A DNA stretch of 51,373 bases from Pseudomonadota bacterium (GTDB lineage Bacteria > Pseudomonadota > Alphaproteobacteria > Rhizobiales > JAKPQE01): contig JAKPQE010000051.1 in NCBI GenBank assembly GCA_029572955.1, forward strand, positions 1 through 51,373, read 5' to 3'. Of this stretch, positions 28,084 to 38,153 are shown piece by piece. Position 1 is the first letter of the stretch. Every line of letters starts with the position of its first letter. The notes below the pieces were generated by a model. The model searched no databases. It was not told where the DNA came from and was given only the letters and a program-made list of their open reading frames with translations. The position numbers and the translations under genes are program-made.

Positions 28084-29463
28084 TCAGAGCGTCGAGCGGA
28101 TGCGCCGGCCGGCTTCGAGGAAGCGCATCGGATCGACCGCCTCGCCGTTGATGCGCGTCTCGTAGTGGAGGTGCGGCCCGGTCGAGCGGCCGGTGCTGCC
28201 GAGCTTGCCGACCGCCTGACCGACACGCACGGTCGCGCCCTTCTCGACGAGGATGGCGCTGAGATGGGCATAGCGTGTCGTCACGCCGTTGCCGTGGTCG
28301 ATCTCGACGAGCTTGCCGTAGCCGCCGACATAGCCGGCGCGCACGACGGTGCCGCGGCCGGTGGCCAGCACCGGATGGCCCGGCGCGGCCTTGAAATCGA
28401 TCCCGGCATGCAGCGCCGGAGTGTTGAGGAACGGATCGAGCCGCACGCCGAACCGGCTCGTGGTGCGCGCCGCGCCGCGGATCGGACGGGCGAGGGGCAC
28501 GATGTCGAGCTGCTGGCGCAGGTGGTCGAGGTCGGAAAGGCTGCGCGCCACGGCATCGACCTGATCGCCGAACGCCATCGCCCGCAGGTTCGGCACCGGC
28601 ACGAACGGTCCGCCGACCGACTTGCGGTTCTGCGGCTCGCCGACCAGCTTGTCGGCATCGTAGCCGAGCCCGCTGAGGGCCTTGCGGATCTGCTTCACCT
28701 TGGCGGCGGCCTTCTCGGCGAGCTGCGTCACGGTGGTCGCCTGCTGCGCCTCGATCGCCGCGAAATCGTGCTCGATGCGGGCGATTTCCGGCAATGCCGG
28801 GTCGTCGGCGGCGGCAAGCCGGCTGTCCGGCTGGCGCGGCGGCGTCGCCTCGTCGAGGAACGAGGCATCGGAGCTGCGAAGGCCCATTTCCTCGGCGAGC
28901 GACGCGGGCAGGGCGGCCGGCGCTTCGGCCGCCTCGGCCTTGGCCGGGCCGATGCTGCCGGTCACGTCCGGCACCTCGATCTTGGCGAAGGCGGTGGCGA
29001 CGCGGCTCGGATTGGGCTCGGGCAGGGGCCCGGCGATCGGTGCGGCGATGCCGACGCCGCGGGCCCGGTCGATCAGCACGGCGACCTGCTCGGTGCGCGT
29101 GTCGAGCGACTGCTTGCGGTCGAGGAGCAGGTCGATCTTGGCCTCGACCGCTTCCTTGTCGATCATCTGGCGCGAGGTGATGCGGTCGATCTCGGCCCGC
29201 AGCGTGGCGATGCGGTCTTCGTAGCGGTGCTGCATCGCGGCCTGGCGGGCGTAGTGGCCGGCCAGGATCTGGTCGCGGTAGACGAGGTATCCGGTCGCGG
29301 CGAGATATCCGCCGCCGACGATCACCGCCGCTGCGGCGGCCGCCCCGATGGCCCAGGGCCGTACCGTGAAGGAGCGCGTGCGGCCTTCCCGGGCGATGGT
29401 GATCTTGTGGGGTTCGCTGCGACGCCCGAATGGACGCTCGACGGCTTCGTCCTTGCTCGTCAT
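28084..29463 (-). CDS. M23 (LytM-type) peptidase, membrane-anchored
   Basis: 459 residues. A basic cytoplasmic start (GRRSEPHKITIAREGRTR) is followed by one membrane helix at about residues 38-60 and a long periplasmic coiled-coil region (about 70-310). The C-terminal LytM domain has the zinc ligands in HAGIDF near residue 349 and HLHYE near 432. All three metal-binding positions are intact, so it can be an active endopeptidase rather than an EnvC-like activator, though the coiled coil resembles such regulators. I start at the ATG at 29463, with GGAG five bases before it; a TTG six codons upstream is less likely. Likely role: cell-wall remodelling or division. Confidence 0.92.
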   Translation of the reverse strand: MTSKDEAVERPFGRRSEPHKITIAREGRTRSFTVRPWAIGAAAAAAVIVGGGYLAATGYLVYRDQILAGHYARQAAMQHRYEDRIATLRAEIDRITSRQMIDKEAVEAKIDLLLDRKQSLDTRTEQVAVLIDRARGVGIAAPIAGPLPEPNPSRVATAFAKIEVPDVTGSIGPAKAEAAEAPAALPASLAEEMGLRSSDASFLDEATPPRQPDSRLAAADDPALPEIARIEHDFAAIEAQQATTVTQLAEKAAAKVKQIRKALSGLGYDADKLVGEPQNRKSVGGPFVPVPNLRAMAFGDQVDAVARSLSDLDHLRQQLDIVPLARPIRGAARTTSRFGVRLDPFLNTPALHAGIDFKAAPGHPVLATGRGTVVRAGYVGGYGKLVEIDHGNGVTTRYAHLSAILVEKGATVRVGQAVGKLGSTGRSTGPHLHYETRINGEAVDPMRFLEAGRRIRSTL

Positions 29464-29607
29464 GGCACTCCAGACCTTCAAACGCGTGGGGGGCCGACGA
29501 GGGACGCCCCGAACTCTGGAGCAATTTAATGCCCGGTTAGGGTTAACATTCGGTTTGAAACCGGCGGGTTTACGTGAAAAACGGAAAGGCCGAGTCGTCT
29601 CGCCGCA

Positions 29608-30429
29608 TCAGCGGGCGATGCCGGCGATCGGCTTGTAGAATCCCGGCGTCAGTCCGGCCTCGGAGCGGGCGCGGTCGTTGAAGGGCGGCTTGATGCCGCC
29701 GCGGAAATGCCGCCGCACCAGATCCTGGAACAGGCGCACCGGGTCGTGGCCGTCGCGCTCGCAAAGGAAGCGGAACCAGGTCATGCCGGTCGCGACGTGG
29801 CCCTTCTCGTCGCGATAGACGATCTCGAGGGCGGCGGCCGCCTGCGCCTCGCCGGTCTCCACCATCTTGTCGATGATGCCGGGCGTGACGTCGAGGCCGC
29901 GTGCCTCGAGGACGAGCGGGATGATCGCGAGCCGCGCGACGAGGCTGTGGCCGGTCTCGGTCGCCGCCTCCCAGAGGCCGTCATGGGCCGGCAGGTCGCC
30001 ATAGGCGGCGCCGGCCGCCCGGAGCCGCGCCTCGAGCAGCTGGAAATGATACGCCTCCTCGCAGCCGACCGTGACGAAGGCGTCGAAGAAGGCGCGCGGC
30101 ATCGGCTCGGCGACGAACCGGCCGAGGAGGTCGAAGGCGAGATCGAGAGCGTTGAGCTCGATGTGGGTGAGGGCGTGCAGCAGCGCGATCCGCCCGTGCG
30201 CCGAATTCAGCGAGCGCTTGGGCATGTCGCGCGGCGGCAGGAGTACGGGCCGGGCAGGGCGGCCCGGCCGGTCCGGCATCGGCGCCTCGCCGGTGCCGCG
30301 ATGGAGCGACAGCCGGCCGGCCCGCCAGGCCGCGCAGGCCGCCTCGGCGAGCCGCACCTTCTCGGCCGGCTCCACCGCCGAAACGACGGCCCGCGCATAG
30401 CCCGCCAGCGTGTCCGGCGCTTCGCTCAC
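29608..30429 (-). CDS. DUF455 ferritin-like protein
   Basis: 273 residues of the DUF455 family, a helical ferritin-like fold. Candidate di-iron ligands are the Glu and His in ALTHIELNALDLAFD, the EEAYH of VGCEEAYHFQLLEARL and the ExxH pair in YRDEKGHVATG. No signal peptide. The enzymatic activity is not established for this family; relation to tRNA hydroxylases such as MiaE is only structural. It lies 16 bases downstream of bcp on the same strand, so the two are likely co-transcribed, which hints at an oxidative-stress or iron-linked role. Confidence 0.9.
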   Translation of the reverse strand: MSEAPDTLAGYARAVVSAVEPAEKVRLAEAACAAWRAGRLSLHRGTGEAPMPDRPGRPARPVLLPPRDMPKRSLNSAHGRIALLHALTHIELNALDLAFDLLGRFVAEPMPRAFFDAFVTVGCEEAYHFQLLEARLRAAGAAYGDLPAHDGLWEAATETGHSLVARLAIIPLVLEARGLDVTPGIIDKMVETGEAQAAAALEIVYRDEKGHVATGMTWFRFLCERDGHDPVRLFQDLVRRHFRGGIKPPFNDRARSEAGLTPGFYKPIAGIAR

Positions 30430-30445
30430 TGCTGCCTCCCGTCCG

Positions 30446-30916
30446 TCAGAGCGCCCTGGCCGCCTTCAGCACGGCGGCGGCGTGGCCGGTGACCTTCACC
30501 TTGCGCCAGATGCCGGCGATCCTGCCCTCGGCGTCGACGAGATAGGTCGCCCGCTCGACGCCCATGTATTTGCGCCCGTACATGCTTTTCTCGACCCAGG
30601 CGCCATAGGCCTCGACCACCACCTTGTCGGTGTCGGCGGCGAGGACGACGCCGAGCTCGTGCTTGGCCTTGAACTTGTCGTGCTTGGCGACGCTGTCGGG
30701 CGAGACGCCGATGACGGTGACGCCGGCCTCGGCGAAGGCCGCGCCATGGGCGGTGAAATCGATCGCTTCGGCGGTGCAGCCGGAGGTGTCGTCCTTGGGA
30801 TAGAAATAGACGACGACGGGCTTGCCCTGCAGCGCCGACAGACTGACGTTGCCGCCGCCGTCGCGCGGCAGGTCGAAATCGGGGGCCGGATCGCCCATTT
30901 TCAGTGCAGCGGTCAT
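30446..30916 (-). CDS. bcp: Thiol peroxidase of the Bcp/PrxQ family
   Basis: Reduces peroxides with thioredoxin as electron donor. 156 residues. The peroxidatic residue is Cys47 in KDDTSGCTAEAIDF; most family members have TPGCT, so Ser replaces the usual Pro here. It is the only cysteine in the protein, so this is a one-Cys form that must be resolved by an external thiol. The AhpC/TSA fold continues with VIGVSPDS and TYLVDAEGRI. It is transcribed with the DUF455 gene, 16 bases downstream, and is divergent from the AsmA-like gene. Confidence 0.94.
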   Translation of the reverse strand: MTAALKMGDPAPDFDLPRDGGGNVSLSALQGKPVVVYFYPKDDTSGCTAEAIDFTAHGAAFAEAGVTVIGVSPDSVAKHDKFKAKHELGVVLAADTDKVVVEAYGAWVEKSMYGRKYMGVERATYLVDAEGRIAGIWRKVKVTGHAAAVLKAARAL

Positions 30917-31096
30917 CTATGCCTTCCTTTCGTCCATGTTCCGGGTTCCAAAGGGCAATTCGCCGGCGATTATGCGAGTGCCCGACGCGAAGTCCAGCTG
31001 CCGGCGTTTTGCCCGGTGCGATGGGGATCGTGTCTGTAATATGTGCCAGATTCGCGGTGCCGGGCATCGCGCCTCCAGCTAACGACACGACGGTTG

Positions 31097-34000
31097 ATGC
31101 TCGACTTCCTGAGGCTGCGCCACCACCGCCTGCATGACTTCCCCTCGAGCGGGACGGACTGGCGCGCCCACGGTCTGGCGAAGGCCGGGCACGAGCGTCA
31201 TGTCTGGCGCGCCGTCGCCATCGTTTTCGGCGCGGCGGTGCTGCTCGTCACCGCGCTGTTCTTCACCCTCCTCCTGGCGCCGCTGCCGCTCAACACCGTC
31301 TCGCCGCGCCTCGAGCGCCAGCTCGCCGCGGCGATCGGCCCGGGCTGGCAGGTCGATATCGGCGACACCGCGATCGAGATCGCCCCGACCGGCGGCCTCG
31401 CGGTCGAGTTGCGCGACGTCGAGGTGCTGGCGCCGCAGGGCTGGCGCGCCGTCCGCGTGCCGCTCGCCACCGCTTTCATCGATGCCGGGGCGCTGATGAC
31501 CGGCCATCTCGCGATCCGCGAGGTCGTGCTGGAACAACCCTCGGCGACCGTCGTGCTCGACGAGGCGGACGATCCCGAGGGCGGCATGGCCGGCTTCTTC
31601 GGCGAGATCGCCGAGGCGACGCCGCAGGGCTTCGCCACCGCCCTCGACCAGGCACTCGCCGGCCTCGCCCACGACGTCATCTCGGCCGGCTTCCGCCGCG
31701 TCGCCATCGCCAACGGCACCCTGCGCCTGAGGAAGGGCGAGCGCGGCACCCTGCGCGCCATCTCGGGCATCGACGCCGAGGCCCTCGCTGGTCCGCAGAA
31801 GGGCCGGTTTTCCGGCGGCATCTCCGCCTTCGGCGCGAGCGGGCGCTGGGTCGTCCAGTTCGACCGGCACATGACCGAGGACGGCGGCTCGACGGTGGAG
31901 CTGCGCTTCTCCGACCTCACGCCCTCCGACTTGCTTCCGATCGTGCGCCGGGTGCGCTCGCCGCTGCGCGCCGACATGCCGGTCTATGGCGTCGCCAACC
32001 TGACGCTCGGGCCGGATTCGGCGATCCTGTCCGGCGCCCTTTCCGCCGATGTCGGCGCCGGCCTCTTCCGCATCGGCCGCGAGGCCCCGGTGCTTCTCGA
32101 CGAGGCTTATCTGCGCGTCCATTACGACACCCCGACCAAGGCCGTGCTGCTCGACGAGCTGCGCTATTACATCGGCGGCACCCATGCGAGCTGGACCGGC
32201 CGCCTCGACGTCGGCAAGGACGGCGGGCCGATGCCGTTCATGATGGTCGCCTCGGAAATGACCGCGGGGCCGGCCGATGTCGCGGCGCCGCCGCTCGCCA
32301 TGGATGCCGCCCGCGTCACCGGCCAGTGGAACCCGAACACCCGCATCCTGTCGCTCGCCGGCATCGAGATCGTCGGCAGCGGTGTCGGGCTCGCCGCCGC
32401 CGCCGACATCGGGCTGTTCGAGAACGGCACCTCGTTCGCCGCGGCCCTGCGCCTGAAGCCGACCGATATCGACGTCGTGAAAAGGCTCTGGCCGCGCTTC
32501 CTCGGCTCCGGCGCCCGCCGCTGGGTGATCGAGAACATCCATTCGGCCGCCGTCGAGGATCTCAGCCTCGACATCTCGGTGACCGCCCAGATGATCAAGG
32601 ATGCCGGACGCGGCGTCGCCCTGCCGCCGGAAGCGGTCAAGGGCGTGTTCCGCCTCTCCGAGGCGACCTTCTCGACCTATGGCGAGATGCCGCCGATCTC
32701 CGGGGCGAATGCCGTCGGCCACCTGTCGAGCCGCGACTTCCACGTCGACGTGAAGGACGGCCGCATCGACCTGCCGAGCGGCCGCAAGCTCGCGGTCGGC
32801 GACAGCACCTTCGACATTCCCGATCTCCTCGAACCGGTCGGCGAGGGCCGCATCGAGGTCGCGCTCGAGGGCACCGCGTCGGCCGTCGCCGAACTCGCCG
32901 ATTCCGAACCGCTCGCCGTCATGCGCGCCGAGGGCATCGACATTCCCGGCCTCACCGGCACGGCGCAGGCCCATGTCTCGGTGCAGGTGCCGCTGCTCGA
33001 CGACGTCGAGGCGGAGGACGTCGACTACAAGGTGGTCGTCGACCTCGACCGCTTCGCCAGCAAGGCGCCGATTGACGGCCGCATGGTCTCGGGCGGCACG
33101 CTCGAGGTCACGGTCGACGGGCGCACCGTCGCCATCCGGGGCAAGGCGACCGTCGACGGCGTCGTCGCCGGCCTCGACATGACGCGGCCGCTCGATGCGA
33201 GCGAAGGCGGCGGCGCCCGTCTCGACGTGACCGCGGTGCTCGGCGACGAGGATCGCGCCAAGCTCGGCATCGACCTCGGCGGCCTCGTCAAGGGGCCCGT
33301 CGGCGTCGCGGTGCAGGAACTCGGCGCCGACAAGGGGGGCGCCCGTCACATCGTCGCCGACCTCGGCAAGGCCGAAATCGTCATTCCGCAGCTCTCCTGG
33401 AAAAAGCCGGCGGGCCGGCCGGCGAAGGCCGCGTTCGACCTCGTGCCGCAGGACGGCGGCTTCAAGGTGGTCGGCCTCGAGGTGTCCGGATCCGGCCTCG
33501 ACATCGCCGGCAGCGCCGAGGTGCGCGACGGCGTCGGCCTCGTCACCGCCGATCTCGCCCGCTTCTCCGTGCGCAACGGCGAGGACGCCCACCTCACCAT
33601 CGAGGCGCCGCAGAAGGGGCGCCGCAAGATCACCATGGTCGGCGACGTGATGGCCGCCGAACATCTGCTCGGCGGATCGAGCGGTGCCGACGCCGGCAGC
33701 AAGGACGATGTCGACATGGACATCCGCTTCAAGCGGATGGTCGGCGGCGCCGGCGCCGAGATCCGCAATCTCGTCCTCAAGTCCTCGACCCGCGGCGGCA
33801 AGATGACGGCGCTCGAGATGTCCGGCCAGCTCGGCGATTCCCACTTCGTCGGCCGCATCGATCCGAAGAACAAGGAGCGCATCCTCATTGAGACGGCCGA
33901 CGGCGGCGCCTTCCTGCGCTTCGCCGGTCTCTACGACCGGGCCCGGAACGGCAATCTCCAGCTCTACCTGCCGTTCCCGCTCGATACCGCCGACATGGCC

Positions 34001-34483
34001 GGCAATCTCTACATGACCGACTTCCAGGTGGTCGACGAGCCGGCGCTGTCGCGCCTCGCCACCACCGACGCCCAGGCCCCGCACGGCGACCGCGCCGTCG
34101 ATTCCGGGCCGATCCGCAAGGCCAAGCCCGGCGAGGGCGTGCCGATCGACAAGCTGCTCATCGATTTCCGACGCATCGGCAAGGTGCTGCATATCGACCG
34201 GGCGATGCTGAAGAGCGATTCCATCGGCGGCACCCTGTCCGGCCGCATCGACCACGGCGCCAACAAGGTGGCGCTGGCCGGCACCTATGTCCCGGCCTAT
34301 CGCCTCAACAACTTTTTCAGCCAGTTGCCGCTGCTCGGCCGGGCCCTCGGCAATCGCAAGAACGAGGGCCTCATCGCCGTGACCTTCGCCATCACCGGCG
34401 CCCCCGGGGCGCCGGAGCTGAAGATCAACCCGGTCTCGGTCATCGCGCCGGGCGCCCTGCGCAAGATTTTCGAGTTCCGTTGA
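31097..34483 (+). CDS. AsmA/YhdP-like inner-membrane protein (DUF3971)
   Basis: 1128 residues. One N-terminal membrane helix at about 38-60 (VAIVFGAAVLLVTALFF) anchors a very long periplasmic part built of beta-rich, Asp/Gly-rich repeats. It ends in an AsmA-like C-terminal region (YMTDFQVVDEP, GTLSGRIDHGANKVALAGTYVP). This architecture matches DUF3971/YhdP-type bridge proteins of the AsmA clan, known in E. coli to carry phospholipids between the membranes. Start at ATG 31097, the first codon of LDFLRLRHH; an upstream in-frame ATG at 31043 would add 18 residues but has no better ribosome site. It stands alone. The transport role is inferred from the family. Confidence 0.88.
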   Translation: MLDFLRLRHHRLHDFPSSGTDWRAHGLAKAGHERHVWRAVAIVFGAAVLLVTALFFTLLLAPLPLNTVSPRLERQLAAAIGPGWQVDIGDTAIEIAPTGGLAVELRDVEVLAPQGWRAVRVPLATAFIDAGALMTGHLAIREVVLEQPSATVVLDEADDPEGGMAGFFGEIAEATPQGFATALDQALAGLAHDVISAGFRRVAIANGTLRLRKGERGTLRAISGIDAEALAGPQKGRFSGGISAFGASGRWVVQFDRHMTEDGGSTVELRFSDLTPSDLLPIVRRVRSPLRADMPVYGVANLTLGPDSAILSGALSADVGAGLFRIGREAPVLLDEAYLRVHYDTPTKAVLLDELRYYIGGTHASWTGRLDVGKDGGPMPFMMVASEMTAGPADVAAPPLAMDAARVTGQWNPNTRILSLAGIEIVGSGVGLAAAADIGLFENGTSFAAALRLKPTDIDVVKRLWPRFLGSGARRWVIENIHSAAVEDLSLDISVTAQMIKDAGRGVALPPEAVKGVFRLSEATFSTYGEMPPISGANAVGHLSSRDFHVDVKDGRIDLPSGRKLAVGDSTFDIPDLLEPVGEGRIEVALEGTASAVAELADSEPLAVMRAEGIDIPGLTGTAQAHVSVQVPLLDDVEAEDVDYKVVVDLDRFASKAPIDGRMVSGGTLEVTVDGRTVAIRGKATVDGVVAGLDMTRPLDASEGGGARLDVTAVLGDEDRAKLGIDLGGLVKGPVGVAVQELGADKGGARHIVADLGKAEIVIPQLSWKKPAGRPAKAAFDLVPQDGGFKVVGLEVSGSGLDIAGSAEVRDGVGLVTADLARFSVRNGEDAHLTIEAPQKGRRKITMVGDVMAAEHLLGGSSGADAGSKDDVDMDIRFKRMVGGAGAEIRNLVLKSSTRGGKMTALEMSGQLGDSHFVGRIDPKNKERILIETADGGAFLRFAGLYDRARNGNLQLYLPFPLDTADMAGNLYMTDFQVVDEPALSRLATTDAQAPHGDRAVDSGPIRKAKPGEGVPIDKLLIDFRRIGKVLHIDRAMLKSDSIGGTLSGRIDHGANKVALAGTYVPAYRLNNFFSQLPLLGRALGNRKNEGLIAVTFAITGAPGAPELKINPVSVIAPGALRKIFEFR

Positions 34484-34490
34484 GGCGGGC

Positions 34491-34519
34491 GGAAAAGGGG
34501 GCCGTCGGCCCCCTTTTCC
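34491..34519. terminator. Bidirectional intrinsic terminator between the AsmA-like gene and tyrS
   Basis: GGAAAAGGGGGCC and GGCCCCCTTTTCC form a perfect 13-bp stem around a GTC loop, only eight bases after the AsmA-like stop codon. The A4/T4 tracts inside the arms give it polarity on both strands. Confidence 0.85.
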
Positions 34520-34546
34520 CGGATTTCCGTCGTGTCGGCCGGCCGC

Positions 34547-35800
34547 TCAGGCCGGCTTGACGAGGATGTGGCGCTTGCGCCCGAGCGACAGCTTGATGAC
34601 GCCCTCGGCGGTGACGTCGGCGCCGCTGATCTGGGCCCGCTCGTCGGTGACGGTCGCGTCGTTGACCTTGAGGCCGCCGCCGCGGATCTGCCGCCGCGCC
34701 TCGCCGTTCGAGGCGACGAGCCCGGCCTTGACGAAGGCGACGAGCACGCCGAGGCCGGCCTCGATCTCCGCCGCCGGCACCTCGATCGTCGGCAGGGTAT
34801 CGGCGAGCGCCCCTTCCTCGAAGGTCTTGCGTGCCGTCTCGGCCGCTTCCTCGGCCGCCGCCCGGCCGTGGATCATCGCCGTCGCCTCGGTGGCGAGCAC
34901 CTTCTTGGCCTCGTTGATCTCGGCGCCGCCGAGGCTGGCGAGCCGGCCCACCTCGTCGAGCGGCAATTCGGTGAACAGCGACAGGAACCGGCGCACGTCG
35001 TCGTCCTCGGTGTTGCGCCAGAACTGCCAGTATTCGTAGGGGCTCTTCATGTCGGCGTTGAGCCAGACGGCGCCGGCGGCGGTCTTGCCCATCTTGGCGC
35101 CCGACGCGGTGGTGATCAGCGGGCTCGTCAGGGCGAAGAGCTCGGTCTCGGCGATACGGCGGCCGAGATCGATGCCCGAGATGATGTTGCCCCACTGGTC
35201 CGAGCCGCCCATCTGCAGCCGGCAGCCGGTGCGCCGGTACAGTTCGACGAAATCGTAGGCCTGCAGGATCATGTAGTTGAATTCGAGGAACGACAGATGC
35301 TGCTCGCGCTCGAGCCGCAGCTTGACCGACTCGCGCTGGATCATCTGGTTGACCGAGACGTGCCGGCCGACCTCGCGCAGGAAGTCGACGTAATGGAGCG
35401 ACAACAGCCAGTCGGCATTGTCGATCATGATGGCGTCGCCAGGGCCCTCGCCGAAGCCGAGGAACTTGTCGAAGACCGTGTGGATGCCGGCCTTGTTGGC
35501 GTCGATCTCCTCGCCGGTGAGCAGCTTGCGCGACTCGTCCTTGCCAGAGGGGTCGCCGACCCGCGTCGTGCCGCCGCCCATCAGCACGATCGGCCGGTGC
35601 CCGGTCTTCTGCAGCCAGCGCAGCATCATGATCTGCAGGAGCGAGCCGACATGCAGGCTCGGCGCCGTGCAGTCGAAGCCGATATAGGCGGTGACCGTCT
35701 CCTCGGTCATCAGCTTGTCGAGCCCTTCGGGATCGGAAAGCTGGTGAATGAAGCCGCGGGCGGTGAGGGTGTGGAGGAAATCGGATTTGAAGGCGGTCAT
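34547..35800 (-). CDS. tyrS: Tyrosyl-tRNA synthetase
   Basis: Charges tRNA-Tyr. 417 residues, class I synthetase of the TyrRS type. The HIGH-like motif is [10 protein letters not shown] near residue 48, the tyrosine/tRNA region includes [12 protein letters not shown], and the KMSKS loop is KMGKT near residue 236. The C-terminal 60 residues form an S4 RNA-binding domain ([19 protein letters not shown]). The ATG at 35800 gives the usual start [17 protein letters not shown]; the in-frame extension to 35992 overlaps the divergent anmK promoter and is unlikely. It is divergent from anmK across 170 bp. Confidence 0.97.
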   Translation of the reverse strand: MTAFKSDFLHTLTARGFIHQLSDPEGLDKLMTEETVTAYIGFDCTAPSLHVGSLLQIMMLRWLQKTGHRPIVLMGGGTTRVGDPSGKDESRKLLTGEEIDANKAGIHTVFDKFLGFGEGPGDAIMIDNADWLLSLHYVDFLREVGRHVSVNQMIQRESVKLRLEREQHLSFLEFNYMILQAYDFVELYRRTGCRLQMGGSDQWGNIISGIDLGRRIAETELFALTSPLITTASGAKMGKTAAGAVWLNADMKSPYEYWQFWRNTEDDDVRRFLSLFTELPLDEVGRLASLGGAEINEAKKVLATEATAMIHGRAAAEEAAETARKTFEEGALADTLPTIEVPAAEIEAGLGVLVAFVKAGLVASNGEARRQIRGGGLKVNDATVTDERAQISGADVTAEGVIKLSLGRKRHILVKPA

Positions 35801-35970
35801 CGGTCTCGACGTGTCCGTTTGAAGGTCGAACGGCCAAGGATCGTCCCGAACGTCGCGGGCGGCAAGCCGGCCTCGCAGCGGTGGTCGACCTTGCGGCCGG
35901 TGCGGTGATGTAACAGGATCGCCCGGCGCATGCCACCGGCAAGGCAGCAGCAGGAGCGAGAAAGACGCAG

Positions 35971-37074
35971 ATGGCGACGGTCCTGAAGGCACTCGGGCTG
36001 ATGAGCGGCACCTCGATGGACGGCATCGACGCCGCCATTGTCGAAACCGACGGCGCCGGCATCCTGCGTCCGGGTCCGGCCCGCGCCCGGCCCTATTCGG
36101 CCGGCGAGCAGGCGTTGGTGCGCGCCGCGCTGCCCGTTGCCCGCACGCTGGCCGACCGCGCCGCCCGCCCGCCGGAGCTTGCCGCCGCCGAGGCGGCGGT
36201 GACCGCAGCCCATGCCGAGGCCGTCGAAGCGCTCATCGCCGAGGCCGGACTGACGCTCGCCGATATCGACGTCGTCGGCTTCCACGGCCAGACCGTTTTT
36301 CACGATCCGGCCCGCCGCCTCACCATCCAGCTCGGCGACGGCGCGGCGCTGGCGCGCCGGCTCGGCATTCCCGTCGTCTATGATTTCCGCGCCGCCGACG
36401 TCGCCGCGGGCGGCGAGGGCGCGCCCTTCGTGCCGGTCTATCACCGGGCGCTCGTCGGCGCCGCCGGGCTCGCCCTGCCGGCCGCCGTCGTCAATATCGG
36501 CGGCGTTGCCAACATCACCTGGATCGGCGCCGATGGCGGCCTCCTTGCTTGCGACACCGGGCCGGGCAACGCACTTCTCGACGATCTGATGCGCGAGCGG
36601 GCAGGGCGCGCCTTCGACGAGGGCGGGCGCCATGCGCTCGCCGGCCGCGTCGACGCTGCCGTGCTGGCCCGCCTTCTCGACGATCCCTATTTCGCCCTGC
36701 CGGCGCCGAAGTCGCTCGATCGCGATCATTTCTCGGCCGCTCCCGTCGCCGGCCTTGGCCTCGAGGATGCGGCGGCGACCCTTGCCGCCTTCACGGCGGC
36801 GGCCATCGCCGGCGAGATCGGTCGCCACGGCACGCCGGCCGCGGTGGTCGTCTGTGGCGGCGGCGCCCGCAATCCGGCGATCCTCGGCGAACTTGGCCGC
36901 CGGCTCGGCGGCCCCGTGCGGACCGCCGACGACATCGGCTGGCGCGGCGATTTCGTCGAGGCCGAGGCCTTCGCCTATCTTGCGGTCAGAAGCCTCAACC
37001 ACCTGCCGCTGTCGTTTCCGGGCACGACCGGCGTGCCGCGCCCGACGACGGGCGGCGTCCTTGCCCGGCCCTGA
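35971..37074 (+). CDS. anmK: Anhydro-N-acetylmuramic acid kinase
   Basis: Phosphorylates and opens 1,6-anhydro-MurNAc released by lytic transglycosylases, the first dedicated step in recycling the sugar. 367 residues. [16 protein letters not shown] at residues 9-24 is the phosphate-binding signature, followed by [39 protein letters not shown] and the [13 protein letters not shown] motif. [14 protein letters not shown] marks the C-terminal actin-like lobe. The divergent partner is tyrS, an arrangement seen in many alphaproteobacteria. No lytic transglycosylase gene is next to it. Confidence 0.96.
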   Translation: MATVLKALGLMSGTSMDGIDAAIVETDGAGILRPGPARARPYSAGEQALVRAALPVARTLADRAARPPELAAAEAAVTAAHAEAVEALIAEAGLTLADIDVVGFHGQTVFHDPARRLTIQLGDGAALARRLGIPVVYDFRAADVAAGGEGAPFVPVYHRALVGAAGLALPAAVVNIGGVANITWIGADGGLLACDTGPGNALLDDLMRERAGRAFDEGGRHALAGRVDAAVLARLLDDPYFALPAPKSLDRDHFSAAPVAGLGLEDAAATLAAFTAAAIAGEIGRHGTPAAVVVCGGGARNPAILGELGRRLGGPVRTADDIGWRGDFVEAEAFAYLAVRSLNHLPLSFPGTTGVPRPTTGGVLARP

Positions 37075-37158
37075 CGGCGCAAGGCAGGGAAAACCGGAAG
37101 AATATCGTCGTCCGGCGGCCGCGGCGCAGTGCGAGATGCGCCGCGGGCCGGCCCGCGA

Positions 37159-37818
37159 TCAGTCCTCGACGGCCGGAACGGGGCCGAGGCGCTTGTCGAG
37201 ATAGGAGTTGCAGACGCCCATCAGCTCGTCGACCTTGGTGTCGAAGAAGTGGTTGGCCCCTTCGATCACCTGCTGCTCGATGACGATGCCCTTCTGGGTC
37301 TTCAGCTTGTCGACGAGGCCCTGCACGTCCTTCAGCGGCACCACCTTGTCCTGGTCGCCATGGACGATGAGGCCGGACGACGGACAGGGGGCGAGGAACG
37401 AGAAATCATGCAGGTTGGCCGGCGGGGCGACCGAGATGAACCCTTCGATCTCGGGCCGGCGCATCAGCAGCTGCATGCCGATCCAGGCGCCGAACGAGAA
37501 GCCGGCGATCCAGCACTCGCGCGCCTCCGGATTGAAGGTCTGCACCCAGTCGAGGGCGGCGGCGGCGTCCGAGAGTTCGCCCGGTCCGTGGTCGAAGGCG
37601 CCCTGGCTGCGTCCGACCCCGCGGAAATTGAAGCGCAGCACCGCGCAGCCGCGCTGCGCGAACATGTAGAACATGTTGTAGACGATCTGATTGTTCATCG
37701 TCCCGCCGAACTGCGGGTGCGGATGAAGTATGATGGCAATCGGCGCGTTCTTGTATTTCGGCGGCTGGTAACGCCCCTCGATACGCCCGGCCGGGCCGTT
37801 GAAAATCACTTCCGGCAT
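37159..37818 (-). CDS. Alpha/beta hydrolase of the YdjP/dienelactone-hydrolase-like type
   Basis: 219 residues. HPHPQFGGTMNNQ forms the oxyanion-side loop, AGFSFGAWIG carries the nucleophilic Ser, and GDQDKVVP and GANHFFD carry the Asp and His of the triad. The substrate is unknown. I start at the ATG at 37818 (MPEVIFNGPAGRIEG) since the extension to 37899 is arginine-rich and lacks a ribosome site. The gene is divergent from the suf operon across 335 bp, and it is a frequent neighbour of suf in Rhizobiales, so it may be linked to that locus by position only. Confidence 0.88.
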   Translation of the reverse strand: MPEVIFNGPAGRIEGRYQPPKYKNAPIAIILHPHPQFGGTMNNQIVYNMFYMFAQRGCAVLRFNFRGVGRSQGAFDHGPGELSDAAAALDWVQTFNPEARECWIAGFSFGAWIGMQLLMRRPEIEGFISVAPPANLHDFSFLAPCPSSGLIVHGDQDKVVPLKDVQGLVDKLKTQKGIVIEQQVIEGANHFFDTKVDELMGVCNSYLDKRLGPVPAVED

Positions 37819-38153
37819 TCGACGTGTTGTCCTTTTTCTCTGGTGCTCGCCAGGTGCACGGTCCGTGACGTCGCCAACGCGGCATCTTGCGGACGGCAAT
37901 CCAAGAACTCTGCCTGTCCTTGACTTGAGGTAGGGGGCTCCCTAGAACTTCCTGTCGAGAAGCTACGGTCGTACCGGACCTTGAATCCGGCCTCGGCCGA
38001 GCCGATAAGTCGCGGGGCTCGTTGCCGATCCCCGTTTTGCGGACCTTCTTCTTACCACAAGGAGAGGGGCTGATTACAAGGCTGTTCGGAGGTGTCCGAC
38101 AGTCGGCTTGCGGCTCGCCCCTGAGGCACAAGGTCCTAAGGGGGAGAATCCGC
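37819..38153. other. Divergent region hydrolase / suf operon
   Basis: 335 bases without a credible gene. It holds the predicted suf promoter at 37920-37948 and a leader of about 200 bases before the first start codon. No iscR-type regulator gene is present, unlike some alphaproteobacterial suf loci. Confidence 0.6.
37920..37948 (+). promoter_or_regulatory. Predicted sigma70-type promoter of the suf operon with an internal dyad
   Basis: TTGACT and TAGAAC are separated by exactly 17 bp. The spacer contains a TAGGG-N4-CCCTA dyad (37931-37944) that could be an operator for an iron or Fe-S regulator such as RirA, IscR or Irr. No exact match to the motifs I know for these was found, so the regulator is open. 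Confidence 0.5.
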
